Assembly (NCBI GenBank): GCA_004557505.1
Contig: SFGZ01000006.1
Location: forward strand, 77,047-141,046
DNA from: Coriobacteriaceae bacterium
GTDB lineage: Bacteria; Actinomycetota; Coriobacteriia; Coriobacteriales; Atopobiaceae
Length of the DNA stretch: 64,000 nucleotides
Reading direction: 5' to 3'
This document shows, in pieces, positions 35,433 through 44,879 of the stretch. Position 1 is the stretch's first letter, and the number at the start of each line of letters is the position of its first letter. Both the position numbers and the translations under genes were made by a program. The notes beneath the pieces were generated by a model. It was given only the letters and a program-made list of their open reading frames with translations, made no database searches and was not told where the DNA came from.

Positions 35433-36563
35433 ATGAAGATAGCCATCCTGGGATACGGCACCGTTGGCCGCGGCGTTGCGCAGATCATCGAGGAGCGCGT
35501 GCCCGAGGTCGACCTCGCCCGCATCCTCGAGCTGCCCGACCGTCTCTGCGACCCCCGCATGACCCCCAACTACCAGGACATCGTCGATGACCCCGCCATC
35601 GAGCTCGTGGTGGAGTGCATGGGCGGCATCGAGCCCGCCCACACCTTCATCCTGCAGGCGCTCGACGCCGGCAAGCATGTGGTGACCTCGAACAAGGCCG
35701 TGGTCGCCGCCCACTTCGCCGAGTTCGCCGCGGCCGCCTCAAAGGCGGGCGTGGGACTCTTCATCGAGGCCTCGGTGGGCGGCGGCATCCCCTGGATCGC
35801 GAGCATCGAGAAGGTGCGGCGCATCGAGGACGTCCAGTCCTTCTCGGGCATCATGAATGGGACCACCAACTACATCGTCTACTCCATGCTCAAGGATGGC
35901 GCGGACTTCTCGGAGGTCCTGAGCAAGGCCCAGGAGCTTGGCTTTGCCGAGAGGGACCCCACCGCCGACATCGACGGCATCGACGTGCGCAACAAGACCG
36001 TCATCTCGGCCTCCGTCGCCTTTGACGTGGCCTGCACGCAGGACCTCCCCGTCTCGGGCATCAGGAACCTCACCAAGTACGACCTCAGCCTCTTTGGCAG
36101 CCGCGGCCTCACGGTCAAGCTCATCGGGCGGGGCGTCCAGGCGGACGGCCGCTACGCCGTCTCGGTGGAGCCCGTCGCCGTGAGCGCCTCGACGCTCGAG
36201 GCCAACGTGCCCACCAACTTCAACCTCGTGACGCTCGACGCGCCCTCCATCGGCGAGCTCAAGTTCTACGGCCAGGGCGCGGGGAGCCTGCCTACGGGCA
36301 ACGCCATCGTCCAGGACATCCTCGACTGCGTGGCCGGCAGGAGGCCCGCCTACGACTTCTCCCGCGGCCTCGCGTATGACCCCGCCATGCTCCATGGGCC
36401 CTATGTGTTCCGCACCGAGGCCACCATCCCCGGCGCCACGTTCTACGAGCCCGGCGCCGCCATCGTGGGCGACCTCACCGCAACCCAGGCGCGCGCCCTG
36501 CTCGACGAGGCCCTGAAATCCGACCCAACCACATTCATGGCGGCCGTGTCCGCGAACAGCTAG
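35433..36563 (+). CDS. hom: homoserine dehydrogenase without ACT domain
   Basis: A 376-residue enzyme. KIAILGYGTVGRGVAQII is the NAD(P) fold; VTSNKAVVAAHFAEFAAAA and EASVGGGIPWI are catalytic-domain signatures; GIMNGTTNYIVYSM is the homoserine dehydrogenase motif. It reduces aspartate semialdehyde to homoserine. The usual C-terminal ACT domain of about 80 residues is absent, so threonine feedback through that domain is not expected. The ATG at 35433 has GGAAG. First gene of hom-lysC-asd. Confidence 0.93.
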   Translation: MKIAILGYGTVGRGVAQIIEERVPEVDLARILELPDRLCDPRMTPNYQDIVDDPAIELVVECMGGIEPAHTFILQALDAGKHVVTSNKAVVAAHFAEFAAAASKAGVGLFIEASVGGGIPWIASIEKVRRIEDVQSFSGIMNGTTNYIVYSMLKDGADFSEVLSKAQELGFAERDPTADIDGIDVRNKTVISASVAFDVACTQDLPVSGIRNLTKYDLSLFGSRGLTVKLIGRGVQADGRYAVSVEPVAVSASTLEANVPTNFNLVTLDAPSIGELKFYGQGAGSLPTGNAIVQDILDCVAGRRPAYDFSRGLAYDPAMLHGPYVFRTEATIPGATFYEPGAAIVGDLTATQARALLDEALKSDPTTFMAAVSANS

Positions 36564-36574
36564 GAGAGGATCAC

Positions 36575-37912
36575 ATGATCAAGATCTGCAAGTTCGGGGG
36601 TTCCAGCGTCGCCACCGCCGACCAGTTCCGCAAGGTCAAGTCCATCGTCGAGTCGGATCCCGACCGCCGTTTCGTGGTGGTCTCGGCCGTGGGGAGGCGC
36701 TTCTCGGGCGACAACAAGATCACCGACCTCCTGCTCCTCGTGAACGCGCACGTCGAGTACCACGTCGACTGCACCTCGCTTCTCGCCGACATCGAGCGGC
36801 GCTTCGTGGACATCGCGGACGAGCTGGGGGTCACGTGGCCCGTGGCCGAGAGGTTCGAGACCTTCGCGGCCAACATCAAGAAGCACTCGCCGGAGTACGT
36901 GGTCTCGCGCGGCGAGTGGTTCACCGCCCACATCATGGCCGAGTACCTGGGGCTTCCCTTCGTGGACGCCGCCGACGTCATCGTGTTTCACCACGACGGC
37001 AGCGTGGACATGGAGCGCACCGCCGCGCGCCTCAGGGACTTTGCGCACCGCAACGGCGCCTTTGTCCTGCCCGGCTTCTACGGTGCCACGGTGGATGGCG
37101 CCATCAAGCTCTTCCAGCGCGGCGGCGGCGACATCACGGGTGCCATCGCGGCGCGCTGTCTTGACGCGGACGTCTACGAGAACTGGACGGACGTCTCGGG
37201 GTTCCTCTCCGCAGACCCGAGGGTCATCGAGAGCCCCCGCTCCATCCGTCGCATCACCTTCGACGAGATGCGCGAGCTCTCCTACATGGGCGCCTCGGTG
37301 TTGCAGGAGGAGGCCATCTTCCCCGTCCGCGAGGTCAACATCCCCATCAAGATCTTGAACACCAACCGGCCCCAGGACGCGGGCACGACCATTCGCGAGA
37401 CGGCCGAGTCCGATGCGGACGAGCACCTGATCACGGGCATCGCCGGCCGCAAGGACTTCCTGGCCGTACACGTCAAGAAGGCCCACATGTCCAACGAGGT
37501 GGGGGTCATCTCCCGCGCGCTCTCGATCTTCGAGCGCTACGGCGTTTCCATCGAGCACATCCCCACGGGCGTCGACTCGTTTGGCGTCGTGGTTGCCGCG
37601 GCCGACGTCAAGGACAAGATCTACTCGATCGTCAACGACGTGCGGCGTGAGATCAAGCCCGACGACATCGCGATGGTCGACAAGCTGGCGCTCATCTCCG
37701 TCGTCGGCCGCAACATGTCCAGGAGATCCGGCACCTCGGGCAAGATCTTCGGCGCGCTGGGCGACGCGGGCATCAACATCCGCATGATCACCCAGAGCTC
37801 GGAGGAGATCTCCATCATCGTGGGCGTCGACAACACCGACTTCGAGCGCGCAATCAAGGTTATCTACGAGCGCTTCGTTCGCAACGAGATGGTCTCGGCC
37901 GAGAGGGCCTGA
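36575..37912 (+). CDS. lysC: aspartate kinase
   Basis: A 445-residue kinase with KFGGSSVATADQFRKVKSIV at the start, VVSAVGRRFSGDNKITDLLL, RGGGDITGAIAA (aspartate site), and two C-terminal ACT repeats (VGVISRALSIFERYGVSIEH; TSGKIFGALGDAGINIRMIT). It makes aspartyl phosphate for lysine, threonine and methionine. Feedback control probably works through its ACT repeats. It lies 11 bp after hom. Confidence 0.94.
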   Translation: MIKICKFGGSSVATADQFRKVKSIVESDPDRRFVVVSAVGRRFSGDNKITDLLLLVNAHVEYHVDCTSLLADIERRFVDIADELGVTWPVAERFETFAANIKKHSPEYVVSRGEWFTAHIMAEYLGLPFVDAADVIVFHHDGSVDMERTAARLRDFAHRNGAFVLPGFYGATVDGAIKLFQRGGGDITGAIAARCLDADVYENWTDVSGFLSADPRVIESPRSIRRITFDEMRELSYMGASVLQEEAIFPVREVNIPIKILNTNRPQDAGTTIRETAESDADEHLITGIAGRKDFLAVHVKKAHMSNEVGVISRALSIFERYGVSIEHIPTGVDSFGVVVAAADVKDKIYSIVNDVRREIKPDDIAMVDKLALISVVGRNMSRRSGTSGKIFGALGDAGINIRMITQSSEEISIIVGVDNTDFERAIKVIYERFVRNEMVSAERA

Positions 37913-37961
37913 GGCATCGCACACCCGCCCGCGCGGGCACGCAGAGAGAGGAGCCACCACC

Positions 37962-38975
37962 ATGGCAGACAAGACCGTCGCCGTTCTCGGCGCCACGGGC
38001 GTCGTCGGCACGCAGATGATCCAGTGCCTCGAGGAGAGGGGCTTTCCCGTGGGCAGGCTCGTGCCCCTCGCGAGCGCCCGCTCGGTCGGCAAGACCGTCT
38101 TTTTCCACGGGCAGGACGTGCCCGTGGTCGAGGCGACGCCCGACGCCTTCGAGGGTGTCGACATCGTCCTTGGCGCCGCCGGCGACGCAACCGCGAAGGA
38201 GCTGCTTCCCGAGGCGGCCAGGCGCGGCGCGGTGTGCGTGGACAACTCCCACGCCTTCCGCCTCGAGGCCGACGTGCCGCTGGTCATTCCCGAGATCAAC
38301 GCGGCCGACATCGCCAACCACCCTCGCAACATCATTGCGAACCCCAACTGCGCCACGATCATCGGGCTCGTCCCAACCTGGCCGCTCCACAGGCTCGCCG
38401 GCCTGCGCCGCCTGATCGTCTCCACGTACCAGGCGGCCTCCGGCGCCGGCATGCCGGGCCTCACCGAGCTGGAGCGCGAGATGGGCGTCATTGCCGGCGG
38501 TGGCGAGATGGGCGACACCAGCCCGTTTGCCTACCAGCTTGCGGCCAACCTCATCCCGCAGATCGGCTCCTTCAGGGACGAGGGCTACACCTCGGAGGAG
38601 TGGAAGATGCAGAACGAGGGCCGCAAGATCATGCACCTCCCCGAGGTGCGCGTGAGCTGCACCTGCGTGCGCGTGCCCGTCATGCGCTCGCACTCCGAGT
38701 CCATCACGGCCGAGTTCGACCGCCCCATCTCGCCCGACGAGGCGCGCGAGGCGCTTGCGGCCGCCCCCGGCGTCAAGGTCGTGGACGATCCCGCCAACCT
38801 GCGCTACCCCATGCCGCTCGAGACATCCGACCAGGACCTGATCTACGTGGGGCGCATCCGCCGCGACCTCTCTGCCCCGGATGGGGTGAGCTCCCTCACG
38901 TTCTGGTGCTGCGGCGACCAGATTCGCAAGGGCGCTGCCACCAACGCCGTCCAGATCGCAGAGCACCTGCTCTAG
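37962..38975 (+). CDS. asd: aspartate-semialdehyde dehydrogenase
   Basis: A 337-residue enzyme. AVLGATGVVGTQMIQCLEER is the NADP fold, ANPNCATIIGL holds the catalytic cysteine, and YQAASGAGMPGLTELEREM and RVSCTCVRVPVMRSHSESI are family motifs. It reduces aspartyl phosphate to the semialdehyde used by Hom. The start at 37962 follows AGAGAGGAG. Third gene of hom-lysC-asd. Confidence 0.95.
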   Translation: MADKTVAVLGATGVVGTQMIQCLEERGFPVGRLVPLASARSVGKTVFFHGQDVPVVEATPDAFEGVDIVLGAAGDATAKELLPEAARRGAVCVDNSHAFRLEADVPLVIPEINAADIANHPRNIIANPNCATIIGLVPTWPLHRLAGLRRLIVSTYQAASGAGMPGLTELEREMGVIAGGGEMGDTSPFAYQLAANLIPQIGSFRDEGYTSEEWKMQNEGRKIMHLPEVRVSCTCVRVPVMRSHSESITAEFDRPISPDEAREALAAAPGVKVVDDPANLRYPMPLETSDQDLIYVGRIRRDLSAPDGVSSLTFWCCGDQIRKGAATNAVQIAEHLL

Positions 38976-38991
38976 GGCGGGGGAGAGTCGC

Positions 38992-40464
38992 ATGGCGTTG
39001 CTTTCCAGCTACTACCTCCCCGGTATCCACACGGAGGACCACTCCATCGAGGTGCCGCTCGACTGGCGCGGCACGAGCCCCGCGGCCCTCGCCGGCGAGG
39101 CATGCGGCGAGCCGTCTGCGCTTGCCGTGCAGGGCGCTGCCGAGAGGCCAGACCCGGCGTTTGTCGGCAAGGGCATCAAGCTCTTCTACCGCGTGCTCTG
39201 CTCTCCGGAGAACGTTGGCCGTGACCTGCCGCTCATTGTGTTTCTCCAGGGAGGGCCCGGCGGGGCGTGCCCCCGTCCGCTCTCGCCCCAGAGCGACGGG
39301 TGGATCGAGGAGGCGCTGCGCCACTTTCGCGTGGTCCTTCCCGACCAGCGCGGCTGCGGCCGCTCCACGCGCGTCGACGGCGCGCGCATCGCTGCCGTGG
39401 GGGCCGAGGCTGCCTCGCAGGGCGCCGACCCCGCTTGCCGCCAGGCCGCCTACCTCAAGCGCTTCCTGGCGGATTCGATCATCCGTGACTTCGAGTACCT
39501 GCGTCTCACGGAGTTCGGCGGGCGCCGGTGGGTGACCTTGGGCCAGAGCTACGGCGGGTTTCTCACCCTGGCCAACCTCTCCGCCTTCCCGGAGGGGGTC
39601 GCGGCCAGCTTCACCTGCGGCGGCATCCCCCACGTGCCGGCGAGCGCCGCAGAGGTCTATGCACACACCTTCCCGCGCATGGCCGCCAAGACGCGCGCCT
39701 ACTACGAGCGATATCCCGAGGACGAGCGGCGTGTCTCGCTCGTGGCAGACCGCCTTGCCGCTGGTGACGTGACCCTTCCCGACGGCTCGCCGCTCTCGGT
39801 GAGGCGCCTGCAACTCGTGGGCGCAGGCCTTGGCATGAAGCCCGCGCCCGAGAGGCTGCATGCGCTCTTTGACACGGCCTTCGCCGACGGCGACGGCTCC
39901 TGCGGGGACGCCCTTCTCGCAGCGGGCGGCGACGTCTCCCGCGTGCGCCTCTCTGGCGACTTCCTCGATCAGGTCCAGTCGATGACCTCCTCGTACGCCA
40001 GCCCGCTCTACTGGACGCTCCAGGAGTTCATCTACGCGGACGGCACACTTGGGGCGCCCATCGGCTGGGCCGCCGCACGCGAGGCGGCACGGCGGCCGGA
40101 GTTCTCCGAGGGCGCGCGCCCCCTCATGCTCTTTGCCGAGGCGATGTTCCCCTGGATGTTCGAGGAGGACCCGTCGCTTGCGCCGTTTGCCCCCGCGATG
40201 GACGCCCTCATGGCCGACACTGCGTTCGGCCACCTCTATGACCGGGAGCGGCTTGCGAGAAACGAGGTCCCGCTCGAGGCGGCCGTCTACTTCGACGACG
40301 CCTATGTGGACTCTGGTCTCCAGCTTGACACGCTCTCGCGCGTGGGGGCGAGCCACGCCTGGGTGACCAACGAGTTCGAACACGACGGCCTGCATGGCAG
40401 CGTGGTGTTCAAGCGCCTCTTCGAGGAGGCGCGCGACCGCGGCGACCTTGCGGGCGTGAGGTAG
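38992..40464 (+). CDS. alpha/beta hydrolase, proline iminopeptidase-like (peptidase S33)
   Basis: A 490-residue hydrolase. FLQGGPGGACPRPL is the oxyanion-hole region of S33 peptidases, LPDQRGCGRST follows, and LGQSYGGFLTL is the nucleophile elbow. The late NEFEHDGLHG probably holds the catalytic histidine. It should cleave N-terminal proline or other residues from short peptides in the cytoplasm; no signal peptide is seen. It begins 16 bp after asd but has no obvious link to that pathway. Confidence 0.85.
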   Translation: MALLSSYYLPGIHTEDHSIEVPLDWRGTSPAALAGEACGEPSALAVQGAAERPDPAFVGKGIKLFYRVLCSPENVGRDLPLIVFLQGGPGGACPRPLSPQSDGWIEEALRHFRVVLPDQRGCGRSTRVDGARIAAVGAEAASQGADPACRQAAYLKRFLADSIIRDFEYLRLTEFGGRRWVTLGQSYGGFLTLANLSAFPEGVAASFTCGGIPHVPASAAEVYAHTFPRMAAKTRAYYERYPEDERRVSLVADRLAAGDVTLPDGSPLSVRRLQLVGAGLGMKPAPERLHALFDTAFADGDGSCGDALLAAGGDVSRVRLSGDFLDQVQSMTSSYASPLYWTLQEFIYADGTLGAPIGWAAAREAARRPEFSEGARPLMLFAEAMFPWMFEEDPSLAPFAPAMDALMADTAFGHLYDRERLARNEVPLEAAVYFDDAYVDSGLQLDTLSRVGASHAWVTNEFEHDGLHGSVVFKRLFEEARDRGDLAGVR

Positions 40465-40545
40465 GGGGTCTCGCCACCCGGGCCCGGGCCCGCGTCCGCC
40501 GCCACCCCATGCGTTGCCGTGCAAGACGGCCGTAAAGACAGAAAG

Positions 40546-40571
40546 GCCCAGGGCACCTCCGTGCCCTGGGC
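40546..40571 (-). terminator. terminator of tRNA-Arg
   Basis: GCCCAGGGCAC and GTGCCCTGGGC form an 11-bp perfect stem with loop CTCC. Read on the minus strand it is followed by CTTTCTGTCTTT. It may also stop transcription from the plus strand. Confidence 0.8.
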
Positions 40572-40581
40572 GGCGATCGCC

Positions 40582-40658
40582 TGGTGCTCCCTGGGGGATT
40601 CGAACCCTCGACATTCGGATTAGAAGTCCGCTACTCTATCCAGCTGAGTTAAGGGAGC
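40582..40658 (-). tRNA. tRNA-Arg (anticodon TCT)
   Basis: The minus strand gives acceptor GCTCCCT paired with AGGGAGC, D-loop CAGCTGGATAGAG, anticodon loop CTTCTAA with anticodon TCT, and T-loop GGGTTCGAATCCC. CCA is encoded. It lies just downstream of the Nudix gene and before a terminator. Confidence 0.95.
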
Positions 40659-40681
40659 GTGGCCATTGCGGCTCTGCCATT

Positions 40682-41311
40682 CTAACGCAAGTCGCCCATC
40701 TTCCCATCGCCAAGGCGCTCCCGTGCCGCAAGAACCCCGGTGACGGTCTTCCCGTCCTGGATGAGCCCGGCCGAGATCGCATGCACCACCTCGCCCACCG
40801 GAAGCCATGCCACGCGCACCGCCTCGCCCTCGTCTGGCATGGCGACGCCCTGCGAGAGCCCCTGGGCGAGGTATATCTCGGTGTGCTCATCCGTGAAGCC
40901 AGGTGACCCCAGCACGGTCGCGAGGCGCACGAGCCTCTCGGCGCGAAGGCCGGTCTCCTCGGCCAGCTCGCGCGCCGCGCAATCCTCGCCCCGCTCGCCG
41001 GCCTCCAGCCTTCCGGCGGGGATCTCCAGCGTGATGCGTCCGAGAGCCACCCGGTACTGGCGCACCAGGCATACCCGTCCCTCGCGGATGGCCACCGCCC
41101 CCGCGCCGCCGTGATGGCGTACGACCTCTCGCCATGCGCGCGAGCCGTCCGCAAGCTCCACCTCGAGGTGGTCCACGGCGAAGACCTTTCCCCGCCAGAC
41201 GCGCTCGTCGCAGGTCACGCGCTCCATGAGGGAGGGCTCCGGCGCGAGCGCGCCGCGAACCTCGCGAAGACCGGTGCTCCCGCCGTCAAAGCCCTTGGTT
41301 ATGTTGTCCAC
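40682..41311 (-). CDS. Nudix hydrolase, ADP-ribose pyrophosphatase-like
   Basis: A 209-residue protein with a full Nudix box: GRLEAGERGEDCAARELAEE followed by TGL. The upstream VCLVRQYRVALGRITLEIPA is typical of ADP-ribose or nucleoside-diphosphate-sugar pyrophosphatases. The N-terminal 30 residues are not part of the fold. The GTG at 41311 has AGGAGGAG upstream. It ends 23 bp before tRNA-Arg, perhaps sharing its transcript. Confidence 0.88.
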   Translation of the reverse strand: MDNITKGFDGGSTGLREVRGALAPEPSLMERVTCDERVWRGKVFAVDHLEVELADGSRAWREVVRHHGGAGAVAIREGRVCLVRQYRVALGRITLEIPAGRLEAGERGEDCAARELAEETGLRAERLVRLATVLGSPGFTDEHTEIYLAQGLSQGVAMPDEGEAVRVAWLPVGEVVHAISAGLIQDGKTVTGVLAARERLGDGKMGDLR

Positions 41312-41881
41312 CGCGCTCCTCCTGGTCCGTGCGTCCCGTGTTGCCCACTACGATAGCCGCTTTTATGGCCGCTTTTCTCGGCCGGTCTCCCGGTGGTGTG
41401 ACATCGGTTCCTCGCGGCGCTGCCCCGGAATTACGCACGGCTACGATTTGGCTTAACACGATCCTGGGCTTTTGCTCGCCTCGCCCTCAGCCGAGCGTAG
41501 TTCGGGCGGCGAATTGGTGCCGGACGGGCAGGTTGGCGCCGGGTGGCGATGGCGAGAATCTACGGTTAGGCTACGGTTTTTCACGGGTACCCCAAGTACA
41601 AACCGATTTAAAAGCTGATAAACCGCAGGTCAATGAATTGTCACTGCCTCAAACACACATAAACAATTGCACCAAAACTGCTGTCAACCGGAACTGCGTC
41701 GAGTGGCGTCGGTTCCCAAGCCGCCTTCGCCCCGCCTACGCCCCATCCGCGCGGGAATTGTTAAGCGAAGGATGCGCGTCAGCTGAAAGTGTTGAATGCG
41801 GGTCACGTCGCCGCTATCCTGTACACCTGTACTCCACCGTACTAAAGCGATGCACGTCATCCACCGCAGATGGGAGCAACC
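41312..41881. other. 570-bp non-coding stretch upstream of the amino-acid importer
   Basis: No gene is supported here; an open plus-strand frame has poor coding character and runs out of frame into the binding-protein gene. The part near 41590-41700 is visibly richer in A and T than its surroundings. The only control element I can propose is the promoter at 41792-41820. Confidence 0.5.
41792..41820 (+). promoter_or_regulatory. promoter of the amino-acid importer operon
   Basis: TTGAAT (41792-41797) and TATCCT (41815-41820) are separated by 17 bp. Transcription would start about 55 bp before the binding-protein ATG. GTAC occurs three times in the following 24 bp and might be an operator. Confidence 0.55.
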
Positions 41882-42760
41882 ATGTCAAACGCAACGCTCA
41901 ATCGCCGCCAGTTCATCACCGCAGCCCTGGGAATCACGGGTGTGCTTGGCCTTGCCGCCTGCGGCTCTACCACAAGCGCCGGCAGCTCGGCCCCCAGCTC
42001 GCCCGACGCCTCCTCCGCGTCCGCATCCTCCTTCGACGGCAGCTTCGTCCTTGGCTTTGACCAGGACTTCCCTCCCTATGGCTACGTGGGAGACGACGGC
42101 TCCTACACGGGCTTCGACATCGACCTCGCCAAGGCCGTCTGTGACCGCGAGGGCTGGACGCTCGTGCCCACGCCCATCTCGTGGAGCGCCAAGGACACGC
42201 TCCTCAACTCCGGCCAGATCACCTGCATCTGGAACGGCTTCACCATCGAGAGCCGCAAGGACGGCTACGCCTTCACCGACCCCTACATGGAGAACCGTCA
42301 GGTCGTCGTTGTGCCCGCCTCCTCCGACGTGCGGCAGCTCTCTGACCTTTCCGGCAAGAACGTCATCACCCAGGCGGACTCCGCCGCGCTCGACGTGCTC
42401 TCCGAGGGCGGCTCGCAGGAGGAGCTCGGCAAGAGCTTCGGTAACCTCCAGACCATCGACAACTACAACACCGCCTTCATGATGCTCGAGAGTGGCCAGG
42501 TGGACGCCATCGCCATCGACTACCCCGTCGCCGTCTTCAACATAGGCGACAAGACCGCGGACTTCCGCATCTTGGACGAGAACCTCAACTCCGAGCACTT
42601 TGGCGTGGGCTTTGCGAAGACGGACGAGGGCATGCAGCTCGCCAAGACCGTCGAGGCGGACCTTCAGGCGCTCGACTCCGAAGGCACCGTCAAGGAGCTC
42701 TGTGAGAAGTACGCCGACCAGGGCGTCTCCTACGACCTATGGTGCCTGCCCAAGGCGTAG
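41882..42760 (+). CDS. polar amino-acid ABC transporter binding lipoprotein
   Basis: A 292-residue family 3 binding protein. NRRQFITAALGITG is a twin-arginine-like signal and LAAC the lipobox. The mature part starts FVLGFDQDFPPYGYVGDDGS followed by YTGFDIDLAKAVCD, the classic amino-acid-binding opening. The ATG at 41882 has GGGAG. The ligand is probably a polar amino acid such as cystine, arginine or glutamine. Permease and ATPase genes follow. Confidence 0.9.
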   Translation: MSNATLNRRQFITAALGITGVLGLAACGSTTSAGSSAPSSPDASSASASSFDGSFVLGFDQDFPPYGYVGDDGSYTGFDIDLAKAVCDREGWTLVPTPISWSAKDTLLNSGQITCIWNGFTIESRKDGYAFTDPYMENRQVVVVPASSDVRQLSDLSGKNVITQADSAALDVLSEGGSQEELGKSFGNLQTIDNYNTAFMMLESGQVDAIAIDYPVAVFNIGDKTADFRILDENLNSEHFGVGFAKTDEGMQLAKTVEADLQALDSEGTVKELCEKYADQGVSYDLWCLPKA

Positions 42761-42812
42761 TCCGGCGGCGTAACGACGGCGTGGATGATGGCGAGGCAAG
42801 GGAGCTGGTAAG

Positions 42813-43466
42813 GTGGACTTCGCTACGATGATGGGGATGCTCCTCTCGGGGTATCGCATATCGATGGTCATATTTGCGGTGACGCTCGTGGGGTCCGTTC
42901 CCCTGGGTATGCTGGTCGCCCTTGGGCGCCTCTCCAGGTTCAAGCCCCTCTCGCTGCTCATGCAGCTCTTCATCTCGGTCCTGCGCGGCACGCCCCTGAT
43001 GCTGCAGATGTTCGCCGCCTCCTTCATGCCGTACTACGTGTTTGGCCTCAAGACGGACTCGAACTTTCCCATGATTGCGGTCCTCGTCTCCTTCGTCATC
43101 AACTATGCCGCCTACTTCGCCGAGATCTACCGCTCGGGCATACAGTCCATCCCGCGCGGCCAGTACGAGGCGGCCGAGGTCCTTGGCTACTCCAGCAGGC
43201 AGACCTTCCAGCGCATCGTCTTGCCGCAGGTGGTCAAGCGCGTGCTTCCCGCCATGGGCAACGAGGTGGTCACGCTGGTCAAGGACACCTCCCTTGCCTT
43301 CTCGCTCGGCGTCCTCGAGATGTTCACGCAGGCGCGCGCCATCGTCACGAGCCAGCGCACCATGGCCGCCTTCGCCGTGGCCGCGCTCATCTATTGGGTC
43401 ACCTGCCTCGTCATCGAGTACGTCATGAGGCGCATCGAGAGGAAGCTGGACTACTACCATGACTAA
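42813..43466 (+). CDS. polar amino-acid ABC transporter permease
   Basis: A 217-residue HisM/GlnP-type permease with about five membrane segments. LISVLRGTPLMLQMF-type sequence and the loop GQYEAAEVLGYSSRQTFQRI followed by VLPQ are family marks. The GTG at 42813 has AAGGGAG upstream. It overlaps the ATPase start by 8 bp. A single permease gene suggests a homodimeric channel. Confidence 0.9.
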   Translation: MDFATMMGMLLSGYRISMVIFAVTLVGSVPLGMLVALGRLSRFKPLSLLMQLFISVLRGTPLMLQMFAASFMPYYVFGLKTDSNFPMIAVLVSFVINYAAYFAEIYRSGIQSIPRGQYEAAEVLGYSSRQTFQRIVLPQVVKRVLPAMGNEVVTLVKDTSLAFSLGVLEMFTQARAIVTSQRTMAAFAVAALIYWVTCLVIEYVMRRIERKLDYYHD

Positions 43467-44298
43467 TGCCGAGAAGCACGGTGGCGCGGCCCGCCGACAG
43501 ATACCCGTGCCCGACGCCTCCATCTCGCAGATCCTGGGCCTGCCTGCCGTCTACGTGAAAGGCGCGCGCAAGTCATTCTCGGGCCGAGAGGTGCTCCACG
43601 ACGTGTCCCTCTCAATCGCGCGCGGCGAGGTCGTCTCGGTCATCGGCCCCTCGGGTGCCGGCAAGTCGACCCTTTTGCGTTGCCTCACGCTGCTCGACAC
43701 CTTCGACGCCGGCGAGCTCTACTACGGCAGCCTTCGTGTGACCGAGCAGGACGAGAACGGCCATGCCAGCTACTCGAAGGAGGCAAGCGCCAAGGCGCGC
43801 ATGCAGTTTGGCATCGTGTTTCAGAGCTACAACCTCTTCCCGCACTTCACCGTCATGCGCAACGTCTGCGACGCCCCCGTGGCGGTGCAGGGGAGAGACC
43901 CCGCCAGGGTCGAGGCCGAGGCCAAGCGCATCCTCGAGCGCCTTGGCCTGACGGAGCATGCCGAGAAGGTTCCCAACCAGCTCTCCGGCGGCCAGCAGCA
44001 GCGCGTGGCGATTGCGCGCGCGCTCGCCATGCACCCCAAGGTCCTCTACTTCGACGAGGCCACCTCGGCCCTCGACCCCAGGCTCACGGCGGACATGCGG
44101 CGCATCATCCGCGAGCTTGCGGCCGACGGCATGGCCATCGGCATCGTGACCCACGAGATGGGTTTCGCCCGCGACGTCTCGGACCGCGTGGCGTTCCTGC
44201 TCGACGGGCGCATCGTGGAGGAGGGGCCTACGGGGGAGGTCATGGAGAACCCCGCGGATGCCCGCGTGCGGGAGTTTCTGACGACGGCGGAGGACTAG
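43459..44298 (+). CDS. polar amino-acid ABC transporter ATPase
   Basis: A 279-residue ATPase of the GlnQ/HisP group: Walker A GPSGAGKST, Q-loop FQSYNLFPHFTVMRNV, signature LSGGQQQRVAIARALAMHPK, Walker B VLYFDEATSALDP. An N-terminal extension of about 28 residues precedes the fold. It is the last gene of the importer operon and overlaps the permease by 8 bp. Confidence 0.92.
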   Translation: MTNAEKHGGAARRQIPVPDASISQILGLPAVYVKGARKSFSGREVLHDVSLSIARGEVVSVIGPSGAGKSTLLRCLTLLDTFDAGELYYGSLRVTEQDENGHASYSKEASAKARMQFGIVFQSYNLFPHFTVMRNVCDAPVAVQGRDPARVEAEAKRILERLGLTEHAEKVPNQLSGGQQQRVAIARALAMHPKVLYFDEATSALDPRLTADMRRIIRELAADGMAIGIVTHEMGFARDVSDRVAFLLDGRIVEEGPTGEVMENPADARVREFLTTAED

Positions 44299-44475
44299 GC
44301 GCCCCTCCCGCCGCCGCCCGCGGGCGCACGGCATTGCCGCGGCCGTCAAGGGCGACCTTGGGCGCCATTCCCGCGGGCGCGGCCGTGCGTCCATCGTGAG
44401 CTGCCGTTTTGTGTCTTTGGCCCGCGTGAGCCCCGCTCGGGCTGTGGTTCTCGAAAAAGTTCTCCAAGAAAGTGC

Positions 44476-44503
44476 TTGCATCCACCGGGTTCTTTGTCAT
44501 AAT
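44476..44503 (+). promoter_or_regulatory. tRNA-His/tRNA-Lys promoter
   Basis: TTGCAT (44476-44481) and CATAAT (44498-44503) are 16 bp apart. Transcription would start about 20 bp before tRNA-His. Confidence 0.6.
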
Positions 44504-44532
44504 AGACAAGCGCTTCACGAGGTGGGCCAAAT

Positions 44533-44609
44533 GGTGGGTGTAGCTCAGTTGGCAGAGCGACGGACCGTGGCTCCGTAGGTCGAGGGTTCGAACCCCTTCA
44601 CCCACCCCA
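44533..44609 (+). tRNA. tRNA-His (anticodon GTG)
   Basis: Acceptor GTGGGTG pairs with CACCCAC; the extra G at 44533 faces C44606, the mark of tRNA-His. The D-loop is AGCTCAGTTGGCAGAGC, the anticodon is GTG, and the T-loop is GGGTTCGAACCCC. CCA is encoded. Confidence 0.96.
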
Positions 44610-44625
44610 TCTGATAGTTGCATAC

Positions 44626-44701
44626 GGGTCGTTAGCTCAGTTGGTAGAGCAGGGGACTCTTAATCCCAAGGTCGAGGGTTCGACCCCCTCACGACCCACC
44701 A
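44626..44701 (+). tRNA. tRNA-Lys (anticodon CTT)
   Basis: Acceptor GGGTCGT pairs with ACGACCC. The D-arm is AGCTCAGTTGGTAGAGC, the anticodon loop CTCTTAA gives CTT, and the T-arm is GAGGGTTCGACCCCCTC. CCA is encoded. It follows tRNA-His by 16 bp. Confidence 0.96.
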
Positions 44702-44712
44702 CGAAACCGCAG

Positions 44713-44742
44713 CTCAGGGCATCTATTGCCCTGAGTTTTTTT
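44713..44742 (+). terminator. terminator of the tRNA pair
   Basis: CTCAGGGCA and TGCCCTGAG form a 9-bp perfect stem with loop TCTAT, followed by seven T. Confidence 0.95.
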
Positions 44743-44879
44743 GTTGCGCACACGGATTAGAACACATGTACCGCTCCGCGCACACGGAAACGCGCGGGAT
44801 TCCGACCGACATGACACGAACCAATGTGACTTTTGATACGGTAACGCTGCACGTTAAGTAGCCATGCGATGCCCGTGGG

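Noticed and set aside
41329..42060. Plus-strand open frame in the non-coding stretch before the importer
   Set aside because: No ribosome site or recognised motif, and it runs in the wrong frame into the binding-protein gene.
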